64,000 bases of DNA from Liopterus haemorrhoidalis (lineage: Eukaryota; Arthropoda; Insecta; Coleoptera; Dytiscidae): assembly GCA_963971575.1 (NCBI GenBank), contig OZ020618.1, positions 5,272,501 to 5,336,500 of the forward strand, in the 5' to 3' direction. Numbering within the stretch: position 1 is the first letter of the stretch; every line of letters begins with the position of its first letter. The position numbers were made by a program, and so were the translations under genes. The notes beneath the pieces were generated by a model. It saw only the letters and a program-made list of their open reading frames with translations. It had not been told where the DNA came from and did not search any database. Positions 53,621-63,884 of this stretch are shown here, piece after piece.

Positions 53621-56600
53621 GTGTCTGTCGGTCCGTGTACACGTGCAGAGCAAATTCGGCTAAAAGGATTTTTATGAAACTTCATATTTAAGCTTTTGAC
53701 ATCAATGGCACGAGTTGATCAACTTTTGGTAAAAATCGGTTAACTAGAAATGGGAGTTTACTCGTGTTTTAAGATTTTTGCGAATATTTCACAACAGAGA
53801 AATATTTAAAAAAAATGTATTTAACAAAAGTTGCTATAAAAGCAATAACTAACAACTTTTATTTGAACCATTTTTTGATAAAGCAGCATAAATTAAACAA
53901 TTACTTTGTGATGGCGGTCGGTCCTGTAGTGGCCACAGCTATGTTTTTTAAATATTATTATTTATTTTTTAAATTTGAAAATCAGAACTTTAATTTTCCA
54001 AATAATCACATTAAACCTCTTATTGAGGAACTTCTATAGATGGAAGATCGTAGATTAATTCTTTGTACCATTTTAAGTTCTTAAAAAAAAATAATAATAA
54101 ATAAATAAATAATAATAATAAAAAAACTACATTTTTTGTTGTTCTTTGCTCTTTTTAGAGAGTAGAAAACATGTTTTAGATTAATTTAATAATTTTATTT
54201 AATACATTTAACGAAGCAAAAGACACTGCTACCAATATCTCAATTTTTAATTTTGTGAGACAAATAATGTTTTGAAAGTTACTATATCAAATATGTTTCA
54301 ATAGATGTTTTACTAAAATAAAATTGTGAAGAACAATAACAATCTATAATTCAAAAAAAAAAAATTGAATTAGCTATTTTTTCGTCACTGAAATTATGGC
54401 GTAATATTAACTAAGTTCATGATTAGGGTACTCAGTTTACATCAACTTACTTAGCTCTGTCTGCTAATAGCGGTGTTCTATTTCTGCCAATCACGTGATC
54501 AATTTCTTCCTGTGCTTTTCTCTGTACTTCAGGGTAAAGAAGAAGATACAGAAAACAAAAACCTAAAGATTTACTGGTTGTTTCTGAACCAGCCATAAAG
54601 AGATCCATACAAACTGCTAGTAATTGAGATTCAGAAAAAGATTCTTTTCTATCTTTCGAATTTAATGTTTCCAAATAAACATCCATAAAATCCCTGTGTT
54701 CTCCAGGTTTGAAACTTTTTTTATGCTGCTCCAATTCGTTGCGAAGAAATTTCCAGATTTGAACGTGGGTATTAAGGTATCCATTGTATCCTGAAAATTC
54801 AGGAGCAAGGTACCTTAAAAATGGAAATTGACTGAAAAGACAACCAACCATATCTATATGGGTAAATAATTCTGAAAGTAATCCTTGTAGTGTTTTTAAT
54901 TCTTTGTCCTCTGGATTGTATCTTACTCCTGCCATCATTGTCCAAAGTGTGTTAAGAACGGAGACTCCAAACATGTCAGCCATTGGTAGGATGGCGGAGT
55001 TGTTTTCCAGTTTGGACATAACCATTCGGATTAAATCCTCTGCTTCTGATTCGACCATTGCTCCCATGTTTCGTCTACCAAAGCCAAATTCTCGGAGATG
55101 ACGGATTACAAATCTTCTTTGTTCAACCTGAAAAAATATGGATTTTGAGAACATCAGTAGTCAGTTTAACTTTTTGACGCCAGAATTAATTTCATTGCAT
55201 TTTTTAAAAAACAAATTATAGAATTACATTAACACATACTTCTGAAATGTGAAAATGAATGTATTTTTCAGACTTTGGATTCAGCTTTCAGGGCGTGGTC
55301 TCGATCTGGAGACACCAGCCAAGAACAATGTCAAAATAACACATAACATTTTTTTTTATTTATTCGATATCAAAATGAATAAATCTATCTAAGGTGAAAT
55401 GAAGTAAAACAGTTTTTTTTTATCACTGGGGCATAGACCTATGTTACATGTAGAACTATTAGAAAACAGTTCATGAACAAAAGCGCTTTGAGGACACATG
55501 AATTTAATGACATAATTTACATTATTTGTGAAAACTGTGAATTAATAAAATGCACAACTCAAAAACGGTTAGAGAGAGCGACCTGCGGTTAGAATTTTTG
55601 GATCCTTCATAGTTTATTTAGTCTAGAAAAAATTTGGGGCTTTAATCGTTTAACGCGTTTTGAGATTATGACAATTTTTGTTAATGACATAATTTACATT
55701 ATTTGTGAAAATTGTGAATTAATAAAATGCACAACTCAAAAACAGTTAGAGATAGCGACCTGCGGTTGGAATTTTTGGATTCTTCATAGTTTATTTAGTC
55801 TATAAAAAATTTGGGGTTTTAATCGTTTAATGCTTTTTGAGATCACGACAATTTTTTTAATGGCATAGTTTACATTATTTGTGAAAATTGTGAATTAATA
55901 AAAAATCACAACTCAAAAACGGTTAGAGATAGCGACCTGCGGTTGGAATTTTTGGGTTCTCCATAGTTTATTTAGTCTAGAAAAAATTTGGGGCTTTAAT
56001 CGTTTAATGCGTTTTGAGATCACGACAATTTTTTAATGGCATAATTTTCATTATTTGTGAAAATTGTGAATTAATAAAATGCACAACTCAAAAACGGTTA
56101 AAGATAGCGACCTGCGATTGAAATTTTTGGATTCTCCATAGTTTATTTAGTCTAAAAAAAATTTGGGGCTTTAATCGTTGAACGCGTTTTGAGATCACGA
56201 CAATTTTTTTAATGACGTAATTTACATTATTTGTGAAAATTGTGAATTAATAAAAAATCATAACTCAAAAACGGTTAGAGATAGCGACCTGCGATTAGAA
56301 TTTTTGGATTTCTCGTAATTTATTTAATCTAGAAAAAATTTGAGGTCTTATTCGTTTTGGGTATTTTAAAGCTATGACATATTTTAATATGGCGTGATAT
56401 ATAGAAATTTTCATCTTCGCATGGACGTATCTCAAAAACGAAATGCGATAAAGATCTCCGGTTGAAATTTTTGAAATTTCGAGGTCATGATTGACTTGTA
56501 ACCAAATTTTTAAACAAAAAATTTTTTTGAAAATTTTCAATTTTTTTTTATTTTTTTGATAAATTTGTAAAATCCTATCTAAAAAATGGTTAGGGATAGT

Positions 56601-58149
56601 AATCGGCGGTTTGAATTTTTGAAATTCTTCTATATTTTTTAGACTAAAAAAAAATTTGGGCTTTAATAAACCAGTTATTAAGTTTTGTATGGGCAGAAAT
56701 CCAAAACCCTTGATAATGGCTAAAAATTGTAAGGGGTACCCCTTACGATTTTTTCGATTTTGGAGCAAAATTTTTTTCTCTCTGATTTTATTGAAAATTG
56801 GTACAAATATGTATTTTGGGCCATAGATCAACAAAATTTAGTCCATTTTGAAGTTTGGGCAAAAGTTTTGGAATTATAGGCAAAAAACTGACCCAAATCG
56901 GCTCTAACTCAAAAACTAGGCAAGCATGAATTTTTTAAATATTTTTTTCATAATCCTCACCCCAAAATTAGCTTAAAACTATATTTTGGCTAAAATCGGA
57001 GTCAAAAAATTTTTGACCAAAATTTCAAAATTTAGGTCAAATTTTTTTAAAAATTTTGTTATAAAATTGGTTTACTTATATATTTTTAGCCTTAGATCAC
57101 AAATATATGGTCACTTTTCAGTTACGGTCTAAAATTTTGACATTTGCGGCAAAAAAAAAAAAAAAAGACAAAAGGCAGTCCACAAAAAAGCTCAGAGCTG
57201 ATGAAATGTGAGTACAGTGGCGCACACAGATTTTTGGTTTGGGGGGGTTCCAATTATACATAATTTTTATAAAGAAATATCTTTTTATAAAAACTTATTA
57301 TAAACACAGGGCAAAATTTCAATTTCAAGTGAAGACCTAAAAAAAACATCCTTACTTCTAAATTTTAAGTAAAGAGCAAAAAAAGGTCCTCTCTTCTAAA
57401 TTTCAAGTAAAGAGCAACCAAAAAAAAAGGTCCTCACTTCTCACGGTAGGGGGGAGGGGGTCCGGGGGGATCCGTCAAGTTTTCAATTTGAAAAAACACG
57501 AAATTTGCTGCGTAATTTAAACGATGAATGCGGTAAAATAATGCATAGAGAAACGATCGATGCGATCTATTTTTGCGTGTTTTGTATTAAATTAATTCGG
57601 AACTGCAAGAAATAACGATACATACGGGAAAACTATTATTCGAGGAACGATAGATAGAGGTTTCACTGTAATAAAAATTGTTTATAATAAGAAAGCAATT
57701 TTTCAATTAGATTAATATTTAGGGAGTTATGTGGGGGGGGGCTAACACTAAAAGCATCAGTAAGTAAATATATATTACTTACCCAAAAATCTTCATCTGT
57801 TAACAACACCCCTCTTCTGGTTCCCCAAGTTCTGGTTTCATAAAACAATCCAGTTGGTCTTCCCGAAAAATCATCATCCGTTAGCATTTGTTTTATTGCG
57901 TCATAACCATAAGCAATAACTTGTCTGTCTCTTCCAATCCGTAGTCCGATAACCGGTCCATATTCTCTACCCAATTCAGCAGTTGCGGTGTAAAGGTAAC
58001 CAGTCTTCTTTCTTAACCGGTTAACTGCTAATGCAGAACCGAGTATAGGAAGCCAATTTGGTCCAGGTGGATAATTTTTGGGTTTTTTAGTATCGAGATA
58101 TGCTAACAGAAGCAGGATTGCTATGAAAAAGAATATAGCAACCCACATC
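51165..58149 (-). CDS. Cytochrome P450 gene 2, CYP2 clan, tandem paralogue of gene 1
   Basis: ER-anchored haem monooxygenase, 493 aa from four coding exons: 58148-57783, 55127-54451, 52596-52479 and 51485-51165 (minus strand). N-terminal anchor MWVAIFFFIAILLLLAY, NYPPGP hinge, C-helix VEQRRF after W122, I-helix AGSETT, ExxR as ESIR, FRPSRF (the usual Glu of the PERF motif is Ser) and haem-binding PFGFGKHRC with Cys438 are all present. The reading frame has no break, so it looks functional. The start follows CAG|G-ATG, exactly as in gene 1, implying a conserved 5' UTR intron. It has one phase-0 intron more than gene 1. High similarity along the length shows a tandem duplication. CYP305/CYP15-like assignment and any role in hormone or xenobiotic metabolism are inference. 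Confidence 0.93.
51486..52478. other. P450 gene 2 intron 3, nothing recognised
   Basis: AT-rich intron. The open frames at 51418-51645, 51874-52068 and 52025-52219 have no supporting motif. Confidence 0.5.
52479..52596 (-). CDS. P450 gene 2, coding exon 3 (ExxR)
   Basis: 118 nt: (N)MPYMESLVLESIRMFMGR, then TFTVPHRALRDTNLQGYFVPK, donor GTAAGT at 52478. Confidence 0.94.
52597..53474. other. P450 gene 2 intron 2, first part
   Basis: AT-rich, with a run of nine G near 53372. The phrase CAGTGGCGTTACTAGC at 53338 resembles a DNA-transposon end but no partner was found. Confidence 0.4.
53475..53945 (-). repeat. Dispersed repeat family A, inverted copy
   Basis: GGTATTGTGATCATACCGAT, ATCTCCACGAATTGAGGTCC, a CTGT microsatellite (53587-53622), CGTGTACACGTGCAGAGCAA and, at the far end, GATGGCGGTCGGTCCTGTAG then TGGCCACAGCT. 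It is the most complete copy in the window because both ends are present. Confidence 0.85.
53946..54450. other. P450 gene 2 intron 2, remainder
   Basis: AT-rich with A runs. No features recognised. Confidence 0.45.
54451..55127 (-). CDS. P450 gene 2, coding exon 2
   Basis: Begins VEQRRFVIRHLREFGFG after acceptor TTTTTTCAG and ends LLADRA plus AA of an Asn codon before GTAAGT. Contains MAGSETTSKS. The ATG at 55154 lies in the intron. Confidence 0.94.
55500..57180. repeat. Dispersed repeat family B, tandem array and diverged monomers
   Basis: Units of about 175-185 bp from ~55500 to 56290 share AACTCAAAAACGGTTAGAGA, TAGCGACCTGCGGTTGGAAT, CATAGTTTATTTAGTCTAGA and TTTGGGGCTTTAATCGTTTA. From 56291 the units become more diverged and end near 57180. 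Lies in intron 1 of P450 gene 2. The minus-strand frame at 56295-56834 is a by-product. Confidence 0.88.
57205..57480. other. G-rich, MITE-like fragment in P450 gene 2 intron 1
   Basis: CAGTGGCGCACACAGATTTT at the left and a GGGGGGAGGGGGTCCGGGGG tract near 57451. AGTAAAGAGCAAAAAAAGGT is repeated in between. It resembles CAGTGGCG-type hAT MITEs but the right end does not match. Confidence 0.4.
57783..58149 (-). CDS. P450 gene 2, coding exon 1
   Basis: Acceptor CAG at 58152-58150, one non-coding G, ATG at 58148. 122 codons ending LLTDEDFW, donor GTAAGT at 57782. The open frame continuing to 57663 is intron. Confidence 0.93.
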
Positions 58150-58268
58150 CTGAAAAGAAAGGATAATTAAAATTAAATATTTGTGCGTTGAGTGCAGATA
58201 CTTTTTGAAGCACTGAGCGATAGCAGACAATGAAGATCTTTACTGAATTAGATCGGATGTAGATTTTA
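58150..58268 (-). promoter_or_regulatory. Upstream region and 5' UTR intron of P450 gene 2
   Basis: A polypyrimidine tract and CAG on the minus strand just before the ATG indicate a 3' splice site, so the first (non-coding) exon and promoter lie further right. No TATA box or initiator could be assigned with confidence. Confidence 0.5.
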
Positions 58269-58769
58269 TGGTTGGTTTATATAAGAATATGGAATGGGAA
58301 ATAAGAATAGTACACAAGAATAAAAAATATGAAACCGTTTATATCGGACATAACATTTCGTCGCTGCGCCTGCGTACTTGCGTTGGCCTGTGTTGTCGGT
58401 TGTCGTTTGACAGGTTGTTGTATTTAATATAACCTTTAAAAAAAAATCGTTTTCAATAATATGGATTTAGAAGATGTTGTAAATTTATTTGCTTGTGTTT
58501 CACACATTATATTGTTTTTTCCAACCTTCTGATCACAGTAGGAAAACATCTGTTGGAAAAATTTTATTACGGCCGACATTTTGACCATTGTGCGCATGCT
58601 TGTCGTCTCTTATTCTTGGAATAAGAATAAAATGTTAAATGTTACCAACTTTTCTTATGTTTAAGTTAAATTTCATTCCTACATAAACCGATATACGGCC
58701 ATGTTTTAACATCTTGTGTACTATTCTTATTTCCTATTCCTTATTGTTGTTCCGTATATAAACCAACCA
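58269..58769. mobile_element. PIF/Harbinger-type MITE with TTA duplication
   Basis: TGGTTGGTTTATATA at the left and TATATAAACCAACCA at the right, flanked by TTA (58266-58268 and 58770-58772). Inverted similarity continues for ~90 bp (AATAAGAATAGTACACAAGA on the left, inverted on the right). 501 bp, non-coding. A 3-bp TTA duplication points to PIF/Harbinger. Confidence 0.88.
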
Positions 58770-58879
58770 TTAGTGGAGTCGAATATTTTCGAAATTCTGT
58801 CATTTGCGAAACCTACAAAAATACCCCTGCAAAGGGTTGAAGTCGTTAAATTGGGACAAAAATCAAAAATAAATATTGT

Positions 58880-59215
58880 GTAGTGTGAATTTTCACACAT
58901 TTCAGGGTTTTGTAAGTATTTAGTATGTGATGCATATTAAAAATATAAATTTCGATAAGTACGTGCTTTCATCGTACTTATCGAAATAGAGTCTGACAAG
59001 TATACTTGCGATGCGCTCGAATCAACACCCAGCTGTAGATACTCAGTTTTTCGGACCCCAGAGGTTTCATTTGAGATGCCACAGTATACATATTTGTTTA
59101 TATTTTCTCCTCAATGTTGTTTTTTTTTTAAGTTTTAGTAGTTTTGTGGCTCAAAGACAGACAGACAGACGTGAGTGATTTTATAAGGGTTTTTTGATGA
59201 AAATCAGACTGAATT
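58880..59215 (+). repeat. Dispersed repeat family C, second copy
   Basis: AGTGTGAATTTTCACACATT opens it (as at 46895). Then come ATATTTGTTTATATTTTC, GTGGCTCAAAGACAGACAGA and TTTTATAAGGGTTTTTTGAT, matching the 47530-47985 order in shortened form. Confidence 0.65.
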
Positions 59216-59220
59216 GTGAG

Positions 59221-59429
59221 TAGTGGCAGCGCTATCGGGGGCCCGGGGTGTCCGACCCCCCCCCCCCCCCCAATAGCTCTGCCCCCCCAGAATTGCTTGG
59301 AGGAAAATGTATTTTAGAAATGAGGACTTTTTTTGGGTCATCAATGATATCAAATATTTCCTGGCCTCTTTAAATTGAACACAAAATTTCCTGCCCCCCC
59401 CCAGATTTTAAGAGCTAGCGCCGCCACTG
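59221..59429. mobile_element. hAT-type MITE, CAGTGGCGGCGCTA family, copy 2
   Basis: Left TAGTGGCAGCGCTATC and right GCTAGCGCCGCCACTG, with GGGGGCCCGGGGTGTCCG near the left as at 10037. Flanks ATTGTGAG (59213-59220) and TTGGTGAG (59430-59437) agree at 6 of 8 positions. Contains two C runs. Confidence 0.82.
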
Positions 59430-59439
59430 TTGGTGAGGT

Positions 59440-59620
59440 TACTAGTTCAATTCCCCGTTGGTAATATTATTCGGGCGAGAATAAAATGTTAATATTACTC
59501 CCATTTTCACAATCATTCACCCCTCATCCAGGTGTAGTAGCTCGCCTCCTGGCATCAGCGATTAGACTTGTTGCAGAAATAGGCCGATGTAAAATAAATA
59601 AAATAATAATAATTACAGCA
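59440..59620 (+). repeat. SINE-like fragment
   Basis: AGTTCAATTCCCC resembles a pol III B box. The body ends GCAGAAATAGGCCGATGTAA then AATAAATAAAATAATAATAA, the form of insect SINE tails. The A-box end is missing, apparently 5' truncated against the adjacent MITE. Confidence 0.55.
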
Positions 59621-60041
59621 AGCTTTATAATTAATTCACTGTTATCACTGGTATTGTTGTCATAAGTTTTATTGTTATATAAAGCTTGCAGTAGATATTA
59701 TTTCATTTTTTCATAGCCAACCCTTATGTAATTTCTTTTTGAACTCATTTATAAGGTTGTAGCGGTCGTAGAAAAATGAATCCAAAAATTTGACTTGGGA
59801 TTTAATCAAGTAAGATTTTATAATATTCTGTTTGAACTGCTACTCCTGAAAAATGTCATAACTCTGGTAAAAGAAAATTTGATTTAGGTCTGATTGAAGA
59901 AAACCTTATTTTGATACCTTATTCAACTGCTACACCTGCTACTAGCAAAGGGTGTAGTGTTGGAACTTAGGAAAAGGGGGGGGGGAGACTTAGGTTTTAT
60001 TGATTTACAATTATAAGTTATTTAGGAAAATGAGTCAACAA

Positions 60042-61021
60042 ATCTATGGTGACAAGAAAAAGGGTTTTAAGTTAATTTATTTAGTTACTGAGACGCATTT
60101 AAAGAACACGTTAATCTTAAAATAACTGTAAAGATTTACATTCAAACCTATTAAATAACTAAATATTTGTTTATAAAATTATTAATTAGATTTGAATGTA
60201 AGCCTTTACAATAATTTTAAGATTAATGTGAACAAGTGGCGCGAGACTATGAACAATAAACTTAGAACAGTCAAAGAAGACATACACAACTGGACCTCAG
60301 GTACCAATAGGGGAAGTATTTTAAGATCGCAGCGCTATTGTGGATACTTGGAACCTTCAATATAGACATTCGTTACATATTAACAACGTGAATTTTAATG
60401 TTTACTGGTGGTTTTTATAATTTTGCTACAATATTAATACTTGTTTTTATGCAATTATATTTTTATGCAAACATTTTTTATAAAAAAGCGCGATAGAATG
60501 TCTATTTCTCTAGTTCCTAAAATCCCACCAGATGTCATATCGCTTAGCAATTTTTCCCTATAGACGTGAACAAATAATCATGACAAGACTTAGAATCGGA
60601 CACACCAGACTTACTCACGAACACCCCATAAACAGACTAGAAAACAAAATTTGCGAGACATGTGACGAACAACTGACTGTTAACCACATATTAACTAACT
60701 GTCAACTATACACTAACACACGTACTAACTACAACCTACCACAGAACATTAAAGATATACTAAAACCCAACCCAGCAATGACCAACAATGTTTTGCAATT
60801 CTTACAATCCATTGATATTTTTAAGCTAATATAGTTAGAATGTAAATACATGTAAATACTAAAACAATTGTAAGATAGTAACAAAGACACCAATAGCCAA
60901 GTAGCTGACGTGTCTATAAATAAATAAATTTAAAAAAAAGAAAAGATTAATGTGTTCCTTAAATCCGTCTCCTCAATAACTAAGTAAATTGACTTAAAAC
61001 CTTTTCCTTGTCACCACAGAT
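60042..61021 (+). mobile_element. PIF/Harbinger TIR element, copy 2, hosting a LINE relic
   Basis: Left CTATGGTGACAAGAAAAAGG, TTTACTGAGACGCATTTAAA-type block and GAACACGTTAATCTT. Right AGATTAATGTGTTCCTTAAA, AATAACTAAGTAAATTGACT and CCTTGTCACCACAG, inverted. Same TIR family as 24653-25740. A further inverted pair (TTAATCTTAAAATAAC / ATTTTAAGATTAA) sits at 60111-60222. A non-LTR fragment fills 60490-60940. Confidence 0.82.
60490..60945 (+). pseudogene. Non-LTR retrotransposon C-terminal relic
   Basis: YRREQIIMTRLRIGHTRLTH, then ICETCDEQLTVNHILTNC: the R-x-x-Q...LRIGH-[TS]-R-LTH and C-x-x-C...H-x-L-x-x-C tail that follows the RNase H domain in Jockey/I/R1-type elements. The stop is followed by AATAGCCAAGTAGCTGA and an A-rich tail, the same 3' UTR phrase as at 4855. 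5'-truncated. Confidence 0.88.
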
Positions 61022-61715
61022 CTAGTTTTTTTTTTTTTCTAAAAGGGAAGAATTCCTTTAAATTTTTATGAGAGTTGATCATACCTGCAAGGGGTTGAGC
61101 AGTACAATTTGGGGAATAAACCAAAAAATATTTATACCGCTACACAGTTTTAATATTTACATATAAAGAGAGTACTTTTTTACTCATACACGTGCCATTT
61201 TTTTATGAATGAAATATCAGAATCCTGACCGATATATGAAAGGTTATTATTGCACAACATGTTCAAAAGGGAAAGCAACTTGAGATCAACACTGTTTTCC
61301 GCGTCAACTTAAAGTAACTTGTACTCAATTTCCGGCTACAGAGAAAGTTATTGGATTCTGTTAACGGTTAACATAACCAAACTTACGCAACTATTGAATT
61401 GCATAATATTTTTAAAAAGAAATTTACTTACATTACTTTTTTTCTATTGGTATATGATTTAAATTATACATGATCATTTCAAAATTTAAATTAAAGGTTT
61501 AAAGAATCATTAAAATTTAATATTAGTTTAGATATTTAATAGTTTAAATAGATTAATAATGGTTTAAAACAATATCCCCAAAATAAAATTAATTTAATAT
61601 ATTAATTTATTATATTTTAGCCACCTAGTGTGCAATTGTAATACTTATAAACGACTGCGCATGCGTCGATGCAATTTAAACTTCAAAAAGAAGCCAGTAA
61701 CTATTGTTTAAGATA
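61022..61715. other. Intergenic, nothing recognised
   Basis: AT-rich sequence with no identified gene or element ends. Confidence 0.45.
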
Positions 61716-62018
61716 GGGGTCGGCAACCAGCGGCCCGTGGGACGTATGCGGTCCACCAATAAGAAAAGACAATGTTTACTTTTCTTATCCAGCGTAGCTA
61801 ACACATTACTGCCGCGTTGCTTTAGGCTTCTTGTACACTAAGCATATTAATATCGATGTAAATACGTGTTAACGGGCCTAAACAAGAACTTACGATTATA
61901 AAAAATAGAAATTACAAAAGTAACTTGCCTAATTTTTGTTATGGAATGCGTGCGCGACTTAAAATAAAAAACCTTACTGAATGCGACCTGCGAGATAAAA
62001 AAATTTACCGAACTCTGG
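61716..62018. mobile_element. hAT MITE with exact 8-bp target duplication
   Basis: Left GGGGTCGGCAACCAGCGGCC, right (inverted) CCAGAGTTCGGTAAA. TTAAGATA flanks both sides (61708-61715 and 62019-62026). 303 bp, non-coding. Confidence 0.88.
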
Positions 62019-62026
62019 TTAAGATA

Positions 62027-63884
62027 TTGAAAAACCTGACACTTAACAGATTAAGATAAAGGTGTGCGTAAGGTCAAAAGTTTGACTGAAGATATATTAT
62101 TAATACCAGTTCGTCAAATGAAATCTAATCGTTGGTTTAATATATTTTCTGTGTGTACACCGTAACAGTTTGCTGTGCCTTTCGAGTTACTTTACCTAAA
62201 CCGTACCCAGACGTTGCACATCTCACCACCCGTCAATAGAGCCCTCAATCATCTTACTACTATGATTATTTTTTAAATACTTCACAATGCCGCGTTTTAT
62301 TAAATCTTTATATGAAATACCTCTAACCAAATTTGTATTTGTTTATTAAAATCCATTTTTAATAAAATTCGTTAATTTGATTAAAATAAAATGTAAATAA
62401 TAAATTAAAATATTTAATTTTAGTTTTATTTACTGTTTTTAATTTGGTATTCACTGTTTTATTTTATTTAAATTGTTACTAAATTTATTTTTTATTGTGT
62501 TTTACTGGTTTAAGATTTTCGATTTTAAAGTTTTCACTGCACTTTGTGTTTGAATGCGCTTTTCAAATGCAACTGCAGTTGTATCGACTTTCACTTTGCA
62601 GTTGCAATTCTTTGCTATCAAACTCTCATATAGCGTTTCCCCCAACTATTATTTAATTTAAAACATACATAATTTCACTTTAATTTCAAAAATAAATACA
62701 CCCACTGTTTATGTAAAATTTTGAATTAAAACTGTATAAAAAAAAAAAAAAAAAATGTTTTTCTTTCTATCAGGATGGGATATGCTCACTGGGACATTCG
62801 GGCCAGTGAGCATGTTGTCCGGATGATAGATTTTTTGGCTGCTTTAGCTTCTAACAAAATTCTCTTGGCCCCGGCCATATAAAGACGACAAAGATGTAAC
62901 CTAATTAACAAATCATATAAAATTAAATTAGATGGTGTTCTCCATTCCAGATCTGGTGGACCAGAAGTCTATGGGAACATTGCAGAGTTCCGCATTTAAC
63001 ACTGTTAATTAGGATTTAAACTGACAGTTCGTTTCGTATTGTGTTTACTTAAAAATAAATGCATGTTGCTTACTATTTATTTTATACTTCTCAATTGTAT
63101 TTTTCTATCCATAAATTTTGTTTTTCTGCATTTTCAGTTTTGGGGTAAAAGGTGTACGACTGAATTATTGTCTCGGGCGCAATAACTAATTACGGCTCTG
63201 ACCTAAAGACGGTGTTTTGGTTTAGAAATTTTAAGTACGAAATAAAAAAATGTCGTTTTCATAGAGGTATACGAGTAATAGTTACAACATTTATGTTACA
63301 ATAGGCGTTATATTTACAAATGAATTGCTAATAATGTGTTAAAAAGTTTTTTTTTGCAGTTTTAATAAACCAAATGCTTTTTTTACATAATAACTAATCA
63401 GAATTCTTTAAACACAAGTACTAATAGGAATAGAGTAATTTTGTAACTAATCAGAATATTTAAATTGTAAAATATTTGACACTGTCGTGAACGGACACCG
63501 TAGTTATTTAACCACATGGTTAACAACGCTTTACGCGACTACGCCCTAGTCAAAAAATTAAATTACAGCTTATCGTTTTAAACTGGATGCTTAAATTTTG
63601 TACTACTACATATAAAAATGTATTTATTGTTTAATAGTATGTGCAAACTCTTTTAAGTCTTGTATTTTAGCGTTTTTTTATTTCTGTAAATACTTGCGTT
63701 TAGTTACGCCTGTTGATTATACTACACCTCAATACACGCCTTCCAAAAAGATAACTTTGACAAGGTACCCACGTGTTTGTACTGTTTATGTTAAAAAATG
63801 TGATTTTCTAACTAAATACATATTATTTTATAAAACTAAAAAGTTTGTTAAAATTTAATTAAACAGTGCTTTAGTTAAACAATC
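62027..63884. other. Intergenic and UTP20 upstream region
   Basis: Very AT-rich. ATGCTCACTGG and CCAGTGAGCAT (about 62780-62811) form a perfect 11-bp hairpin. No further gene or element recognised. The UTP20 promoter must lie in its right part, but no core element could be assigned. Confidence 0.5.

Noticed and set aside
54900..55101. Plus-strand frames opposite P450 exons (also 38868-39107)
   Set aside because: Antisense shadows of highly constrained coding exons.
56295..56834. 179-codon minus-strand frame in P450 gene 2 intron 1
   Set aside because: Lys/Ile/Phe-rich translation of AT-rich family B repeats; no domain and no splice context.
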